From: Epiperipatus broadwayi
Taxonomy: Eukaryota; Onychophora; Udeonychophora; Euonychophora; Peripatidae
Length of the DNA: 64,000 bases
Assembly: GCA_028023455.1 (NCBI GenBank)
Contig: JAQFVV010012442.1
Location: forward strand, 1,586,903 to 1,650,902
Direction: 5' to 3'
Shown here: piece by piece, positions 46,540 to 57,437 of the stretch
Numbering within the stretch: the first letter of the stretch is position 1
Layout: each line of letters opens with the position of its first letter
The notes under the pieces: model-generated
What the model saw: the letters and a program-made list of their open reading frames with translations, nothing else
The model's database searches: none
What the model was told of the DNA's origin: nothing
Position numbers and translations under genes: made by a program

Positions 46540-49303
46540 AACGGGATGGGGGTATGGTGAAAAAGTTAAAGGAGTGAACCTGGGGTGATGGCTAAACATC
46601 ATCAACAGTCCCAATTCATCAATATTTACATTAAAATGATTTAATATAAATAGTTTACAAAGTGTTTATAAGTAATGAGATATTTAATCATAAAATGAGA
46701 TTAGAGAATCTCTGAGAACATTGAGAGATCAGAAGCTAACTTAGAAGAGCAACTAAAGCATAATTATTATCAACCAGCATTATAAAGTAAATATCAGTAT
46801 AAGTAAATACTTGAGAGAAATAATCATCCATCATCATCATTGATGGGAATAACCAAATCAATACAATAAATCAACAGTCCATCTTGTGGCTGGATTTGAA
46901 CAATAAAAAAGATGAATCAACAGTCAACCTTGTGACCGGATGGGAAATGGGTCTTCTGTAGACCAGGCTAACTATTGAGCCTTTGCCAGCTTGGACAATT
47001 ATATAAACATAACTTGGACACACCAGTTTTGTGTCCATCCATTAAAATACACAATAATCAGAAATAGGACAATAATGCTGAGTCATTTAAAACATGCTGA
47101 TCATCATCAATGCTCTGGCCAATTAGTACCATTAATGTACTGGCCAACTATAAAATTAAATTTTTAATAAGACTAAAGTAAAATAAAAAAAATAATTGTG
47201 CATGGGCTTTAAAGAGTATCCTCTTTTGTGCCAACCAGGATGATGATTAATCATTACTGGATGCCCAAAGCACTAAACACATCCCCATTTACCCATGTCC
47301 GAAATCTAGCTCAGAGAACATGGGCTCTATTACTGTATGTGAACAAGAGATGATGAAAACCATTTTTAACAATTAAATGTTTATTAATAACAATAAAAAA
47401 ATAAATAAGGTCTTATAAGGGTTCTGATTTTGAATGATATACAATATTATATACACAATTAAAGTTATCATATAGATTTACAATATTTCTTAATAAGTTT
47501 CTACAAAAACATATACATATATTTGTACACGGATGTGCATTTTATAATATACAAGGAATACATTTCAATTAAACATAAAATCATTATATAAAAAAAAAAA
47601 CTGATTAAAATTTACATATGTGTTACAATTGACAACATATGCACATATACATGTGTGTGCATGAAATAACCTATTTGACTTTTTACAAAATAATTATCAA
47701 ACTCTTAAATTATATGAAATACCATAAATGATTGAAGTTTCAGTTAAATGAAATACATTTTACATACTAGGTTTACTGAAACACGTATATATAATTTGCA
47801 CAGACATATGAAACATTAATTTAGCTACAATAAAATTATGAAAGATTATTTTCGCAATTTAATCTTGAATATAGTCCTTTTCTTTAAAATAAGAACTATC
47901 AAATTTTTGACAGATAATTGATTTAAAATGTCTTTCTTTTTCCTAGTCTAAAAGATTTTTGGAAATCTTTTTCTTGACTATTAATTATAACTTTGTTTGT
48001 ACTTTTTTTTCTCTAAATTATAAATATAACTTTAAACAGTTTTTTTCTTCTTTAATAAACGATTTTAAACTAATATCGTTTTATATATTTCTATGAGTTA
48101 TAAAAATGTCATTTTACTAAGGAAATTGTTTAAAACTTTATAATGCTACTCACCACCAGCTGTATATATGTTTATCCATGTTCCTCTGCCTTTATCTGAC
48201 GCAGTATACATTTAATTAATTTTTCAGCAAACTGGAAGATTTTTCTTGGTGAGTTTGGTTTTTAGTGACTGTCATAATCAAGGAAAAATTACATAATTCA
48301 GGTATGGTTGGCTTTTTTCCTTTCTGTAGTCAGTTCCACTTATACTTGGATTTTTTTAACTTCAGGTCAACAAGCTGTTTTCCAGAACACTTTTAAAGCT
48401 ATGAATTACAAAGAATCTTGACCTGTTTCCTCCATGTAAATTCAAACTCCTCCAGTGAAATGTAGAGCAGCCACTTCCTTGCATTTTTAAATCCTCATGG
48501 CAGTTCTCTTGATAATTATACTAGCCATCTTTGCAGCTAGCTTTACTATGGCTATTTTCTGCTACAGTTACCAACTCTTTACATGTAGCTGTTCTGCTAA
48601 TTCTTACAAAACTGCCAGCCAAACTGTTCTCTTTAAAATCACTCTCCAGACTTTGCATTGGCCCAGTTGGCCACTGCTTAAAATATTACAACCAGATTCC
48701 TCTGGTCAACTCTTACAAACCACAAGCAAAAACTGATATTTTTTTTATCAGTCTTATATAACTTTGTGTAGGTCAGGTGACAAAAACACAGTAGCTGTTT
48801 TCAATTAACTTTAATCCATTTGAAAACAAGCTGGAAATTTCCATCAAAGTGTGATTTTCATGTTTTTACATTATTCTTTGGAATTTGACCAAAGGTGTGA
48901 TAATCCTTTAGAATTTTTAATCTGCAAAGATTTCTAACTACATAGTAGAAATGAAAACAAGCATTAATTAAAAAAGATATTTTATACAAGTATTAATTAA
49001 AAGATTTTAATATTAGACATTGTTTTCAAAATTATCAAAAAACAAGCTTATATTTAAATTTCAAAATCAGAATTACAAATAATGTTTATCAGACCTTTTT
49101 AAAATATTAATTTCATAATACAATTTTTATTTTAAATCGGAGTTTATTATTTAACCCTTTACTTAGTATTATTTTATTTTAGAAAATATAGAAAAATATC
49201 TACAAAATTTTATTCTATGTTTATTTCTACTTTTCCTTTATTTTACATATATATATATATATTCACATACACTATATTAGTGTGTGATGTAACCCAACTG
49301 GTT

Positions 49304-49306
<3 letters not shown>
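46537..49306. mobile_element. 2.77-kb TGTAAC...GTTACA insertion in (TA)n
   Basis: Sequence starting TGTAACGGGATGGGGG and ending CCCAACTGGTTACA is bordered on both sides by long TA tracts (46496-46536 and 49307-49391). The ends form a short inverted repeat, TGTAAC...GTTACA, compatible with TG...CA LTR termini. No reverse transcriptase, gag, integrase or transposase is readable. Inside are AT-rich stretches, a tandem doublet around CAACAGTC(C/A)A-CTTGTG (46873-46950), and a slightly less AT-rich block at 48300-48770. Most likely a solo LTR or other non-coding derivative of a TA-targeting element. A DNA transposon or chance bounding is possible. Confidence 0.5.

Positions 49307-49391
<85 letters not shown>
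49307..49391. repeat. (TA)n microsatellite
   Basis: TA tract with one TTGTAAT interruption, between the TGTAAC element and a PLE fragment. Open frames of alternating Ile-Tyr across it on both strands are artefacts. Confidence 0.97.
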
Positions 49392-49396
<5 letters not shown>

Positions 49397-49584
49397 TGAT
49401 TTCAGTATTTTTTCAAAGCAATATATGTAATTATATAAATGAATATTTATAAATACAGTAATTAGATAATTAAAAATTTTTATCCACTTAAAAGTTCTTT
49501 TGATTATCATAGTAATCTTTATCAACTAACACTTTGAAAGGCTAACCTTCCCACAATTCTGAGATCTTAATGTTTGCTGCCTGT

Positions 49585-49596
49585 TAATTAAGTCAT
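49585..49596. repeat. 12-bp target duplication, left
   Basis: TAATTAAGTCAT, identical to 50618-50629. The uninterrupted relative at about 30740-30760 contains a single TTAATTAAGTCATG, proving that this is an insertion footprint. Confidence 0.93.
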
Positions 49597-49756
49597 TAAA
49601 CATCACATGATCACTATCTCTTATACTGGAACATATTTATTTATAAACAAAGCAAAACTATCCATACAGTATTGCCACCTTATGCCAACCAGAGTAATCA
49701 ATGAATGCCAGAAGGCTTGTGCATAAACTCCCTATATAATGCCTGCTCATCCAATA

Positions 49757-49798
49757 TCCCCAGACTAGTTTCTGGCTTGTGGCCATCGTCCATGAGGA
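49757..49798 (-). ncRNA. Hammerhead ribozyme motif, left arm, core mutated
   Basis: Minus strand: TCCTCA + TGGACGA (expected CTGANGA) + TGGC-CACAA-GCCA (intact 4-bp helix II) + GAAA + CTAG + TC + TGGGGA. Helix I (TCCTCA/TGGGGA) is intact. Changes at the first core bases should abolish or reduce cleavage. Confidence 0.7.
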
Positions 49799-50464
49799 GC
49801 TTTGGATCTGAGAGCACTGCACCTAGATCTTAGGATCTAATGCAACCATCCTGCACCCACCATTTATTTCTACTTAACTACAAAACTATGAGAATAAAAT
49901 TGAAAAACACAAAAATGTTTTCAATCTAAGCTCAATAGCTTATATAGTCATATGGGTCTGAACTCAGTTCAGCACCCATACATTTTGGTGTCTTTGGCTA
50001 TTTAACAACCATAGCCACAACTATCCTATTAGGCAGGATTGGTGTTAAACCATTAAGCATCACATGATCACTATCTCTTATACTAGCACATATTTGTTTA
50101 TAAACAAAGCAAAACTCTCCATACATGGTGGCAATACTGTATGGAGAGTTTTGCTTTGTTTATAAACAAATATGTGCTAGTATAAGAGAAAGTGATCATG
50201 TGATGCTTAATGGTTTAACACCAATCCTGCCTAATATGATAGTGGTGGCTATGGTTGTTAAAGACCCAAAGACACCAAAATGTATAGGTGCTGAACTGAG
50301 TTCAGACCCATATGACTATATAAGCTATTGAACTTAGATTGAAAACATTTTTTTGTTTTTCAATTTCATTCTCATAGTTTTGTAGTTAAGTAGAGATAAA
50401 AGGTGGGTGCTGGAGAGTTGCATTAGATCCTAAGATCTAGGTGCAGTGCTCTCAGATCCAAAGC

Positions 50465-50506
50465 TCCTCACTGACGATGGTCACATGCCAGAAACTAGTC
50501 TGGGGA
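50465..50506 (+). ncRNA. Hammerhead ribozyme, right arm, consensus core
   Basis: All conserved parts of a type I hammerhead occur in order: helix I 5' strand TCCTCA, core CTGACGA (50471-50477), helix II TGGT-CACAT-GCCA, core GAAA (50491-50494), minimal helix III CTAG, then TC (predicted cleavage after C50500) and helix I 3' strand TGGGGA. Helix I pairs over six bases with one wobble. Very short helix III hammerheads are known from Penelope-like elements and animal retrozymes, where they cleave best as dimers. Assignment rests on consensus and pairing read by eye. Confidence 0.8.
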
Positions 50507-50617
50507 TATTGGATGAGTAGGCATTAGATAGGGATTTTATGCACAAGCCTTCTGGCATTCATTGATTACTCTGGTTGGCACAGGGTGGCAATACTGTATG
50601 GAAAGTTTTGCTTTGTA

Positions 50618-50629
50618 TAATTAAGTCAT
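50618..50629. repeat. 12-bp target duplication, right
   Basis: TAATTAAGTCAT, identical to 49585-49596. Confidence 0.93.
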
Positions 50630-51090
50630 GTTTGTATTTATATATTAGCATCTTTTTATTGTTATTTTTTCAATTTGCAATATTTTTACATTATTAAAAT
50701 TGAAGGCAAAACCATAAATACTTTATGGTTGTAAAAAACAGATGCTGAAATAGTATATACTTTACAATTTTGTTTCTATTTCTGAACCCGTTTTAATAAC
50801 ACCAAATGCTTGTTTCTACTTTTTTCTGATGTACATCTCAATTTATCTATATATACACCACCATACCAACATATCCATTTATAAATAACACATTTTTTTA
50901 TTTATAAATGAGGTTTTATCTTTAGAGTTATTTATTAATTTGTTTAATGTAGGAGGTGTGTAAAATGCAATATGACATAAATCTTTATAAATATCCCTTA
51001 TAAAATTTACTTGAACATTCAAAATATATGGTATTCAAATTCATCTTTTTATTAGCAGGAGAATCAATATTATTATTAAATTTTTATGCT

Positions 51091-52500
51091 TATATTTTGT
51101 ATTAAAATCTATAATAACATTATATGTATGATTATAATTGTAGCCAAACTTTAACAATTTATTTGAATATATTTCAATATTTTTGCCTTTATCCAATGAA
51201 TATTTTGCTAGTACTCAAACTCGATTTGCCAACAATACATGAAGAAGATAGGATAATAATTCATCTTAAACATTGTGCATATACTCTAAAGTTAGACTTT
51301 TCTAAAGACATTCAATATTAAAATTAGATGATGGAAATAGTCCAATATATAAATAAAAATAATACTTCTGTTAGGAGTGATGTCAAATATTGGTGGTTGT
51401 GATAATAATTTAAAACTCCACTGTAGCCATTGCAGTTTAAAACAAAATATCAAAATATATAATGGTTCAAGTTAACAAGACTGTTAAAAGTTCAGACACA
51501 ATATTGCAGATAAATTTTAAAATATTTTGCAGTAATTTAACTTAATATAGTGTATATAAAATTGTGTAAGCATCAATAACAGATCATTGGTAGCCTTTAT
51601 CATTGTGAAAAGGATTTCCCATATTTTTAAGTAAATAAAACAATCACAATGTTCCTAAACATTTTTCATAAATTAGCTATTTTATTTCTGACAATACCAA
51701 ATGTCCGCATGAGTTATATTTATAACTTTTTACATTAAATATTAATTATATAAGCTGATTTTATTCTTATATATTTAACAATTTTAAGTTTACAAATAAC
51801 AAATATTGTTAACAATAAAATTTCAATTTCCAAAACATATATAAAATGTAATGCACGGAAATATATAATCAGGCTTTTTTTCAGGTTGTAATTGTATATA
51901 AAATGTTTTATAATTGAAATAAAATGTCTTTTAATCATATTTCTATAATCCAGATAAATTAATATTAATAATATACAGAGCAACCAAATTGTTTTATTTT
52001 TTAAAATTCCATTTACAAATATTAAAAAATAATAAAAAAGTAATTGCTGCAATGATTATAAAGACATTCTTTTTTGAGTTGATCACAACTTCCTGATTGA
52101 TTATTATTACATTTCTCTTTATTTGTTATCTTCAAAATCAAATATTTTTGAACAAAATCTGATTGTAATATTTCTGTCTTAAAATAATTGTTTTGCAAGT
52201 ATTTTGCAAAAAAATAAACATAAATACATATAAAAATTTTTTTTTCTTTTTCTTTTTTGATTTCTAACAAAATGTTAATGTTTGCAAGATCTCTCACAAG
52301 TATATTTGAGCTGAAAAAAAGAATATATCTATCAACAATATTGTCAGCTTAAAATTTTTATTACATTTTTATAATATCTTTTTAATTTTTTAATTAATAA
52401 AGCAATATATGTTTTGGTCTCAGTTTTTATCATCAAATATACACAAAAATAGCCAATAAATGCAAATGGTAACAATGTAAGAGCAAATTTAATCCAAAAT
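51091..52500. other. AT-rich non-coding DNA
   Basis: No supported gene. Open frames (51124-51321, 51735-52052, 52022-52297) are Ile/Leu/Lys/Asn low complexity without motifs. The first part may be decayed PLE. Confidence 0.45.
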
Positions 52501-52519
52501 TACCAAAACGGAATTGTAC

Positions 52520-52740
52520 TTTACTACTGTGTCTGAACCTACTCTGACACCTCTCTGAGGAGTGCCAAAGCACGAAACCATGGTCAGGGCTTTGGGGAGG
52601 GGTTCCTGACTGAGATATTTTAAATGCTTTCTCTGGCTAAGCATTTATCACAAAGCTTGTTGAGGAATTGACAATCCTCATTGTTTATAACTTACAAGCT
52701 TAAGAGAAAAGAGTCATGTAATCTATGACTCTTATTTTGA
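52520..52740 (+). repeat. Candidate retrozyme-like island around hammerhead
   Basis: About 220 bp of higher-complexity sequence containing the 52551-52589 hammerhead and several short hairpins (AATGCTT/AAGCATT; GAGTCAT/ATGACTC at about 52708-52731). No open frame, terminal repeat or target duplication was found, so the limits are approximate. Confidence 0.4.
52551..52589 (+). ncRNA. Hammerhead ribozyme, consensus core
   Basis: CTCT (helix I) + CTGAGGA (core, 52555-52561) + GTGC-CAAA-GCAC (perfect 4-bp helix II with tetraloop) + GAAA (52574-52577) + CCATGG (minimal palindromic helix III) + TC (predicted cleavage after C52585) + AGGG (helix I). Every invariant hammerhead position is met. It sits in a higher-complexity island (about 52520-52740) within AT-rich DNA, followed by further small hairpins such as AATGCTT...AAGCATT (52623-52647). 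It is a different sequence family from the 50.5-kb motif, because helix II, helix III and flanks differ. Confidence 0.82.
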
Positions 52741-53301
52741 CTATGTTAATATTTATTGTTTTTTATTATATTTTTTCCAACAATTGAAATATATTGTCTA
52801 TTGTGCCATTTTGAAGTTCAAAACTTTATAAAAGTTACTTTATAAGATGATTAGAGATTTAATTTTATTAGATGGCAAAATAACTAGATTTTATTTATTT
52901 GTTCTAATATTTCATCGAAAAATAAATAATTACAACTGAATATTTTTTTTGAAAATTAGAAAATTACCTAGTACTGTCATATGTGTGAAGATCAAGGATG
53001 GCAAGAAACAAAGTAAGAAAAGACTAAACAAAACTAGTTCTGAATTGAACTTCTCAAATATCTAAGAAGCTAAACTCTCAAATCATTATTATAAATAACA
53101 AATAATTAGTCAGTTATTGACAGTTTTAATTTTAGATATTTTTAATAAAAATAAATATAAAAAAAACACTTAGACTACTTGTTTCTATATTTACAATCAA
53201 TTGGTAGTGCATTGATTTTGTCTGAGGTACAAAATCTAGAACATAGTAAAATGAATTTCGTGAATCAGAAGAATATACCATAATTAATAACTTTACAATA
53301 A
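52741..53301. other. AT-rich non-coding DNA
   Basis: No feature recognised. Confidence 0.5.
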
Positions 53302-53306
53302 ACAAA
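53302..53306. repeat. 5-bp target duplication, left (LTR element)
   Basis: ACAAA, identical to 58877-58881, just outside TG...CA LTR ends. Confidence 0.75.
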
Positions 53307-54071
53307 TGTTGTGTTTTGTATAAAAATGTACATGGAAATTCAAGAATAAGTTTTGTACTCCAGAATAAATAAAAAATATATATTAGAGAAATATAGTTTA
53401 GATCGATAATTGATAAGCATTTAATTAGTGATTAAATTTACATAGAGTGTAACAATGAAAAATATGTATGTATAAGAAAATTGCATTTGATAATTTCCAA
53501 AAGGTATTTCTTAATTACAGATATTTTTGATACAATGGAAATTGAAAATATTAATTAAAAATACTAATGGGAAATGCAAGACTGATAACCTCAATGTTGT
53601 ACCTTGGATTGCTGAAGGCCAGCTGATGGGACAATAAATAGTTTTGAGCAGCAAAGTGCTTTCTTCTATTTCCAGAGAATTTACTGAGTGAATGATTGGA
53701 AAGACATTTAACTGATGGTAGCTTAAAGATGTTTAAGTGACAATGAAGTGCTCAATTATAAAGCCAACATGTTCATGATCAGCAGATGATCAGGGCCAAA
53801 GAGTTTGGGAAATTGAGGCCAGAGGAAACCATTTAGGAAGAAGCAGTTGTGAAGTGCATGGTTCTTATTTCCGGTGAATTTATCAAATGAATGAGTGCTG
53901 AGAGATTTCTTTAAGTGACAATAGCTGAAAGAAGTTTAAGTGATAGTACAGAACTCTATTATAAATCCAACATATTCGTGAGCAGCAGCAGAACCAGGTC
54001 AAAGAGTTTTAGAAGCTGTGCAGAAAGCAGACAGTTCTGAAGTGCATGGTAGTAATGGAACCAAAAGTGAA

Positions 54072-54099
54072 CTATATATATATATATATATATATATAT
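54072..54099. repeat. (TA)n tract left of nested insertion
   Basis: TA tract of 28 bp. The uninterrupted right LTR has only ACTACATATATTGTG at this place. Confidence 0.9.
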
Positions 54100-56294
54100 T
54101 GTAACCGGTCGCCTTATTCAACCGTTCCTAAAAGGGATTGTGAGCTCCGAAATAAACATGATATAGCGTAAAGATTTATTTATTTTCTTATATCAATAGT
54201 TGTTCATTATCAACACAAGGAGGCGCCAGATACGATGATTTAATTTACAATTTAATTTCTCGCATCACCTTACGTCATATCAAAACGATTTCGAAGTCTA
54301 ATCCCCGCCCATAAGCTCAAACTCCCAGCATGGACCAATAAGGGTCACTCAGGGTCACGATGTAATTGTTTTCAAGACTATTATTCTGGCAAAAGACACA
54401 ATACTAACCAATGGAGAAGAATCTTGGTTGATTAACAGATCGGTCCAAATATTGGACCGGGTCATTGGTTATTCGCAACTAATACGAATGTTCGGTTTAT
54501 GCATCATTATAAAAAAAATTAGAAGCTTATAATATCATCCCCCCTGTATCATACAGTCCAATAGAATTATTCACACTAGCTTTATTGACATTTACTTATA
54601 CTTATTAATAATAGGCCCTCCCAACTCTTAAACCTATCTTAACTACATAATAAATAAACATCGTGACTTACGGCACGATGAAGTTTAAAGAAATAAACAA
54701 AACAACAAAAAATATAAGAAAGACAAATTTAAAAGTAAAATAATTAATTGCATGAATAAATGCTGATTATAATAATAATTAAAAAAATATATTTTAATTA
54801 TAGAGAATGATTTGAGGAATGCTCGACTTGTTTAAATAAAAAAAGATTTATTGAATAAAAAAAAATGAAACATTGATTAATAGCTTTATTTACACGCACA
54901 TACACGCATTCTCGCATTCGCACAGAAAAGAACATATTAAGCATAATAAACATGGATGATAAAATATATTTCCTTCCTTTACATTTTGAAATTAGGTGTG
55001 TGTTATAGTTTATAAGATAATAATTAAGGTCAAAGTTCATAACTGAAAAGTCCTAAGATTTAAATATGAGGAATTGCATAGTATTTGGTTTACGAAGGTT
55101 GAGATTAAAATAATAAGTTTTAAATATGAGGAATTACGGATCATTTTATAGTTTGATTTACGAAATTCGAATTTAATTAATTATGAGATTGCCTTTTAAA
55201 GTTTACGTAAAGAATGAATGAAAGCATTAAAAAAAATAAAGTGTTTACCTAGGATTTTTGCTTAGTCTTCCGCTGCTTCTAATGTGGTGAGGGTTCGAAC
55301 ATGGTAGATGATGTTTCCATATTACGAGGTTATTCATTTTTTTTAAAGTTCAGCGTAGTAGGTTTGGACGATTCATGTATTTCGAACGGAAGAACATTAT
55401 TGGATGGTTGGAGCACTATTTTCGGATGGTACTGTTGTTGATCATTCATAGCTGTGGAGATGTTCTGGCGGCGGAGTGTCGATCAATCACTGAAGGGTTT
55501 CTTAGCCCATCATGACGATCGACGCTCTAAAGGTTAATTTCATAGTGATCATATTGGATAAACCGGATAGCAAAAAAAAAGAAAAGTTCTAGTTGTAGCT
55601 TCCGGAGGAATTTAAAAAAAACTATAAGCATAAGCAAAACAAAACAAAGAATGTAAAAAGATCAAGTGTAAAAGAAAAAAAATTTAGATTCATATTTATA
55701 TGGGTTGGTTATTATCTGAGGATCGAATCTCCACCCAGAGTTCAGTATTCTTTGAGTTGTCGTTGGGGTCCGTGTCCTACGTAATGTCCACTCAATCCAT
55801 ATGCTTGAGGCAATCTTAGGTTTAGGCAATCTCATATTGCAATCTCAGTTAAAAAAAATTTATACTCATTCACACCTTTGATGCATACGTGTGTGCGTGT
55901 TTTAAGAGAACAATCTAATTTACATTAGTTTAAAAGTCGAGCATTTAATCTTTCTCAAAATCATTTCTATAAGCTTTTAACTTTTACTACAGTTATAATT
56001 TAAAATAAACCCCTTTTTAATTACCCCCGCGGCATATACAAGTAGAAATCACTTATTGAGATTTAAAATGGCATATTAATTTTATTTTTTTAGAGAATAT
56101 TATTTTAGTAGATTATATGAAAGCCTTAAACTATTTAATCAGAAATATTAATATTTTATTTTACAGTGTATTTTATAAAGTATTGAAAGAAAACTATATT
56201 TATTTTTTATCATAAGTTGCAAGTAAATAAAAAATAGAGTATTTACATTGCTTGTGTGTGTGCGTATATACATGTACCGACTTTGTTTCGGTAT

Positions 56295-56298
<4 letters not shown>
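54100..56298. mobile_element. 2.2-kb TGT...ACA insertion nested in left LTR
   Basis: Present in the left LTR but absent from the matching place in the right LTR (between GTGAACTAC and TATTGTGTTTG), so it is certainly an insertion. It begins TGTAACCGGTCGCC and ends CGGTATAACA, consistent with LTR-type TG...CA ends, and lies between (TA)n tracts of 28 and 43 bp. No pol or gag is readable. Features inside: a direct doublet TTTAAATATGAGGAATT at about 55059 and 55120, and short GC-richer stretches at 54100-54500 and 55250-55560. Probably a solo LTR of a TA-targeting retrotransposon. The start resembles the 46537 element only in TGTAAC. Confidence 0.8.

Positions 56299-56341
<43 letters not shown>
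56299..56341. repeat. (TA)n tract right of nested insertion
   Basis: TA tract of about 43 bp, partner of 54072-54099. Confidence 0.93.
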
Positions 56342-56344
<3 letters not shown>

Positions 56345-56455
56345 GTTTGTGTGTAATGATAACTTTTTGCTATTAATTACTTTTCATCATTTATTTATCG
56401 TTTTATTTATTGTTTTATTAGTTGGTATTTAGAGTGTTTGCATTTTGAATACACA

Positions 56456-56480
56456 ACTGGTTGGTGTAGTCACCATCTCG
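56456..56480 (+). other. Putative primer-binding site of LTR element
   Basis: Immediately after the LTR end CA come AC and TGGTTGGTGTAGTCACC. A TGG-starting sequence 2 bp after the LTR is the usual place for pairing with a tRNA 3' CCA end. The donor tRNA is not identified. Confidence 0.5.
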
Positions 56481-56559
56481 AATGTGAGAAAAGCAAATAA
56501 TTAAAAAGTTAACAATATAAGGAATAATAAAAATGTCACTAGGGCAGTCAGTAATAATG

Positions 56560-57357
56560 GAAATCAGTGTGACTAATGTAAGTCATTTGCTGTGGTATGT
56601 TACACAGTTAGAATTTTTTTCTTATTAAATGAATCAAAGATAAGAGGAAAATAACTGCGTTAATGTGTATGTCAAAACTAAGTGTCATCGACATTATAAG
56701 CAAGTATTTTGACATACTCATAGCAGGAGAAACAGTATATAAAATAATCAACAAGCTGAGTGAATATTTTAATACAAGACCACTCAGACACATTGCCAGA
56801 TAGCATTAACAACCAGAAAGCAATGGAAAGGCAAATTCATAAAACAGTATGGAATCACATTAAAAAAACTGTCTAAAGAGTACGGAAATAGTGAGTTTGT
56901 AGATGAAATTTTGTTATATCAATTAATTGGGAGCATGTCAGAGAACAGACTCTGACAAAATCTACTTGCCAATGCAGAATTAAAGTTTGAAAATGTCATT
57001 AAAAAGTGATGGCCCATGAACTTATCACAAAACATGCAGCACTTTTCTGTAATAAAAATTACAGCAAATCAACAGTGTATAAGATTGAGCATGAAACAGA
57101 AATAAAAATAGTTTCTGTGTGAACAAAGGATTTAGAAAAAAATGATGTGTTTTTACTGTAGAAAACCAGAACACTTTAAACAGGACTGTAGATTCAAAGT
57201 GAACACTGTCATATCTATAAATGGAAAGGCAACTAAGCTTGAACATATAGAGAATCACCAGAAAGTGATAGTTAAGAAAAACAATCTAACCCAGGCACAA
57301 ATGATAGAACTTATAGCATTATCTATATATCAAATAAGAGGCAAAGCATTAACATGA
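56560..57357 (+). pseudogene. Gypsy-type gag remnant with CCHC knuckle
   Basis: Structural protein of the LTR element, broken by stops. Between about 56820 and 57050 the reading KFIKQYGITLKKLSKEYGN, then DEILLYQLIGSMSENRL, then QNLLANAELKFENVIKK follows the retrotransposon gag pattern (L..A..C-like...D..LRDQ(L/F)..GL....(L/R)..LL....LTFE.A). The zinc knuckle is at 57148-57189: CFYC-x4-H-x4-C, the canonical CX2CX4HX4C. The open stretch 57142-57357 includes it. A stop (TGA) falls between GSMSENRL and QNLL, and another frameshift near 57008, so no full gag is made by this copy. Confidence 0.75.
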
Positions 57358-57437
57358 GGAATAAGACTAATTCGCAAAGATGACATCCCAAACATAAAAT
57401 CAAAAAATAGAATAATGTTAAATCACATCAAATAGAA

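Larger units (their letters stand above)
49597..50617. mobile_element. Head-to-head inverted retrozyme-like element, 1.02 kb
   Basis: Two arms of about 0.5 kb in opposite orientation meet near 50125-50136 (CCATAC-ATGGTGGCAATA-CTGTATGG). The whole is inserted in a PLE fragment with a perfect 12-bp duplication. The left (minus) arm is itself bounded by a direct repeat of about 80 bp (49598-49680 and 50058-50128: CATCACATGATCACTATCTC, then TTTATAAACAAAGCAAAACT), as expected for a unit with terminal repeats. The right arm ends inside the same repeat (AAAGTTTTGCTTTG at 50603-50615). No open frame of substance is present. Each arm carries a hammerhead motif. Variable-length duplication and inverted head-to-head organisation resemble Penelope/retrozyme insertions rather than a DNA transposon. 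Confidence 0.78.
49392..51090 (-). mobile_element. PLE 3' fragment (minus), interrupted
   Basis: Same Penelope-like family as the inverted pair at 30.5-31.6 kb: GCAATATATGTAATTATATAA, AGTAATCTTT-TCAACTAA, TTTTTTCAATTTGCAATATT and AATTTTGTTTCTATTTCTGAAC occur in the same order in both. The endonuclease remnant reads on the minus strand between about 50640 and 50990, including a NYKW-like ICW...YI core that is more decayed than the 31-kb copy. It extends further upstream (to about 51090) than the other copies, into what should be the thumb/linker before the endonuclease (FYTPPTLNKLINNSKDKTSF region). The 3' end abuts (TA)n. The 1-kb element at 49597-50617 is inserted in it. Confidence 0.75.
53307..56455 (+). 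repeat. Left LTR (interrupted)
   Basis: Left LTR made of 53307-54099 and about 56299-56455. It matches the right LTR over AAAATGTACATGGAAATTCA, CAATGGAAATTGAAAAT, CAAGACTGATAAC and the terminal CATTTTGAATACACA. The two LTRs differ by many substitutions and indels, so the insertion is old. Confidence 0.9.

Noticed and set aside
48497-48761. Two overlapping 76-79-codon frames that look like a membrane peptide
   Set aside because: They overlap in different frames inside the non-coding TGTAAC element; neither has supporting motif, homologue in the window or splice context.
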